A stretch of 64,000 bases of DNA, from contig NZ_JACONV010000006.1 of NCBI RefSeq assembly GCF_014358015.1, forward strand, positions 62,001 to 126,000. Reading direction: 5' to 3'. The position numbers were made by a program, and so were the translations under genes. Source of the DNA: Pseudomonas triticifolii (lineage in GTDB: Bacteria; Pseudomonadota; Gammaproteobacteria; Pseudomonadales; Pseudomonadaceae). Positions 63,361 through 64,000 of the stretch are shown piece after piece; the stretch's first letter is position 1; every line of letters begins with the position of its first letter. The notes beneath the pieces were generated by a model that worked only from the letters and a program-made list of their open reading frames with translations, did not search any database and was not told where the DNA came from.

Positions 63361-63382
63361 TGACCACCATAGAATCTCCCAC

Positions 63383-63474
63383 AGGTTGTGTATTTCGTCC
63401 GTAAGATCATGGTATTTTCTGGCAGCGATCAAACTGATCACTCGACAGGCAACCGGCTGAACAACGAAGTTCCA
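63383..63474 (-). repeat. Inter-REPIN segment S', inverted copy
   Basis: The reverse complement of 62031-62122 over all 92 nt with one substitution (ATGGTATTTTC here against ATGGTGTTTTC). It joins the restored right end of REPIN B to REPIN C. Confidence 0.9.
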
Positions 63475-63559
63475 GTGGGAGCGAGCTTGCTCGCGAAGGC
63501 TGTGTTTCAAACACAACCTATCGATTGGACGGACGTGCCCCTTCGCGAGCAAGCTCGCT
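63475..63559. repeat. REPIN C, interrupted by the second IS110 copy
   Basis: Identical to 62123-62207 in sequence and orientation, with the right arm again cut after AAGCTCGCT. It is exactly 1352 bp downstream of REPIN B. Confidence 0.9.
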
Positions 63560-63573
63560 TGTATGGTTAGACT

Positions 63574-63747
63574 TGAAGGGGTGGTGGGACGAACAGTTCG
63601 CATCTGACTGCTGTAACAGTACAGACCGTGGGAGACCTCGCCCCACCCCTTCCACCAAAAGCGCCGATAAAGAATGCTTCGTTCAAGCGACGATAGAAAC
63701 AAGCCTGCGCCTCTGGGTGAAACCCCTCCAAGCCGTAAAACCTTAAC
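63574..63747 (+). ncRNA. Candidate bridge RNA of IS110 copy 2
   Basis: Same sequence as 62222-62395, shifted by 1352 bp. Both guide loops are intact, including AGTTCGC and GTGGGAG in the first loop. Confidence 0.68.
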
Positions 63748-63761
63748 GTGGAGAACTGTCC

Positions 63762-64000
63762 ATGGCAATGCGCGTTTCGAAGTCAATCGTGGGCGTGGAT
63801 GTCGCCAAAGTTGAACTCGTTATTTATGAGCCAGATCAGGATCTGCTCACCTCGATAACCAACGACAAGCCCACCATAAAACGCTGGCTTAAAACGTTGC
63901 CGAGGCCTGCCGCGGTTGCAGTTGAAGCAACAAATGTTTATCACATCGACCTGATCGAGCTGGCTCACGAGGCGGGTCTCGACGTTTACATCATTGATGG
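63762..64000 (+). CDS. IS110-family transposase/recombinase, copy 2 (5' part)
   Basis: The first 79 codons, identical to the transposase at 62410-63360, including Asp13 and Glu55. Cut by the window end, so integrity of the rest is unknown. Confidence 0.9.
   Translation, partial: MAMRVSKSIVGVDVAKVELVIYEPDQDLLTSITNDKPTIKRWLKTLPRPAAVAVEATNVYHIDLIELAHEAGLDVYIID

Larger units (their letters stand above)
62208..63377 (+). mobile_element. IS110-family insertion sequence, copy 1 (complete)
   Basis: Boundaries follow from rejoining the REP arm: ...AAGCTCGCT at 62207 and CTCCCACAGG from 63376. A CT dinucleotide is present at both junctions, as expected for the crossover core of IS110 recombinases; only 1170 bp are added. 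There are no terminal inverted repeats and no target duplication beyond the core, which is characteristic of the family. The 5' non-coding end is 202 nt and the 3' end only 17 nt. Confidence 0.88.
63560..64000 (+). mobile_element. IS110-family insertion sequence, copy 2 (right part outside window)
   Basis: Starts TGTATGGTTAG at the same base of the REP arm as copy 1 and matches 62208-62648 base for base as far as I could compare. It has the same orientation relative to its REPIN. The rest lies beyond the window. Confidence 0.88.

Noticed and set aside
61846..64000. Repeated 25-nt palindromic units resembling a CRISPR array
   Set aside because: Spacing is irregular, units alternate in orientation and spacers are themselves repeated; these are REP doublets, and no cas gene is present.

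Overview
The window is a chromosomal segment of a fluorescent Pseudomonas, most likely of the P. syringae group. The gene order dnaB-rplI-rpsR-rpsF-rlmB-rnr ... purA-hisZ-hflC-hflK-hflX-hfq-miaA-mutL-amiB-tsaE-nnr-queG-orn-rsgA-motBA-rhdA-psd-serB-parC-parE-yqiA-cpdA-yqiB-nudF-thiC-tolC is the conserved Pseudomonas backbone. The species-group call is an inference from protein wording, REP families and accessory content; no database was searched.

Layout. 1-6641: dnaB 5' end, the ribosomal protein operon rpsF-rpsR-membrane gene-rplI, then rlmB and rnr. 6800-7235: two tRNA-Leu(CAG) genes, each with its own promoter and terminator. 7297-12363: an accessory block with a 943-aa Ig-like repeat protein and a chemoreceptor. 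12558-25506: a nearly continuous minus-strand run of housekeeping genes (purA, hisZ, hflCK, hflX, hfq, miaA, mutL, amiB, tsaE, nnr). 25570-34671: queG, a TRIC-like channel, orn, rsgA, motAB, an HDOD protein, rhdA and psd. 34850-47982: a PilZ-like protein, serB, an Smp-type membrane protein with a degenerate cyclase-like domain, a PqiC lipoprotein and the parC/parE neighbourhood.

The second accessory block (about 48.0-54.5 kb) sits between cpdA and yqiB, which are neighbours in the ancestral order. It holds an AraC-type regulator, a small conserved ORF, a chemoreceptor and an AT-rich minus-strand cluster of small genes. That cluster contains two paralogous 150-aa proteins, other small proteins, a candidate permuted papain-like enzyme and a translationally coupled four-helix membrane protein. 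It looks like an effector/immunity cluster lacking a full-length toxin.

The backbone resumes with yqiB, nudF, an RsiV-like lipoprotein, cytX, thiC behind a TPP riboswitch, and tolC. The window ends in a REPIN array (61.9-64.0 kb) carrying one complete IS110-family element and the start of a second identical copy. Both are inserted at the same base of a REP arm and in the same orientation. The 200-nt leader of the element folds by eye into two loops. The first carries 7-nt segments complementary to the REP target and the second carries 5-nt segments matching the element's own ends, which is the layout of a bridge RNA. Joining the element ends would also create a 17-bp-spaced sigma70-like promoter in front of that RNA. 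This is the most interesting system in the window.
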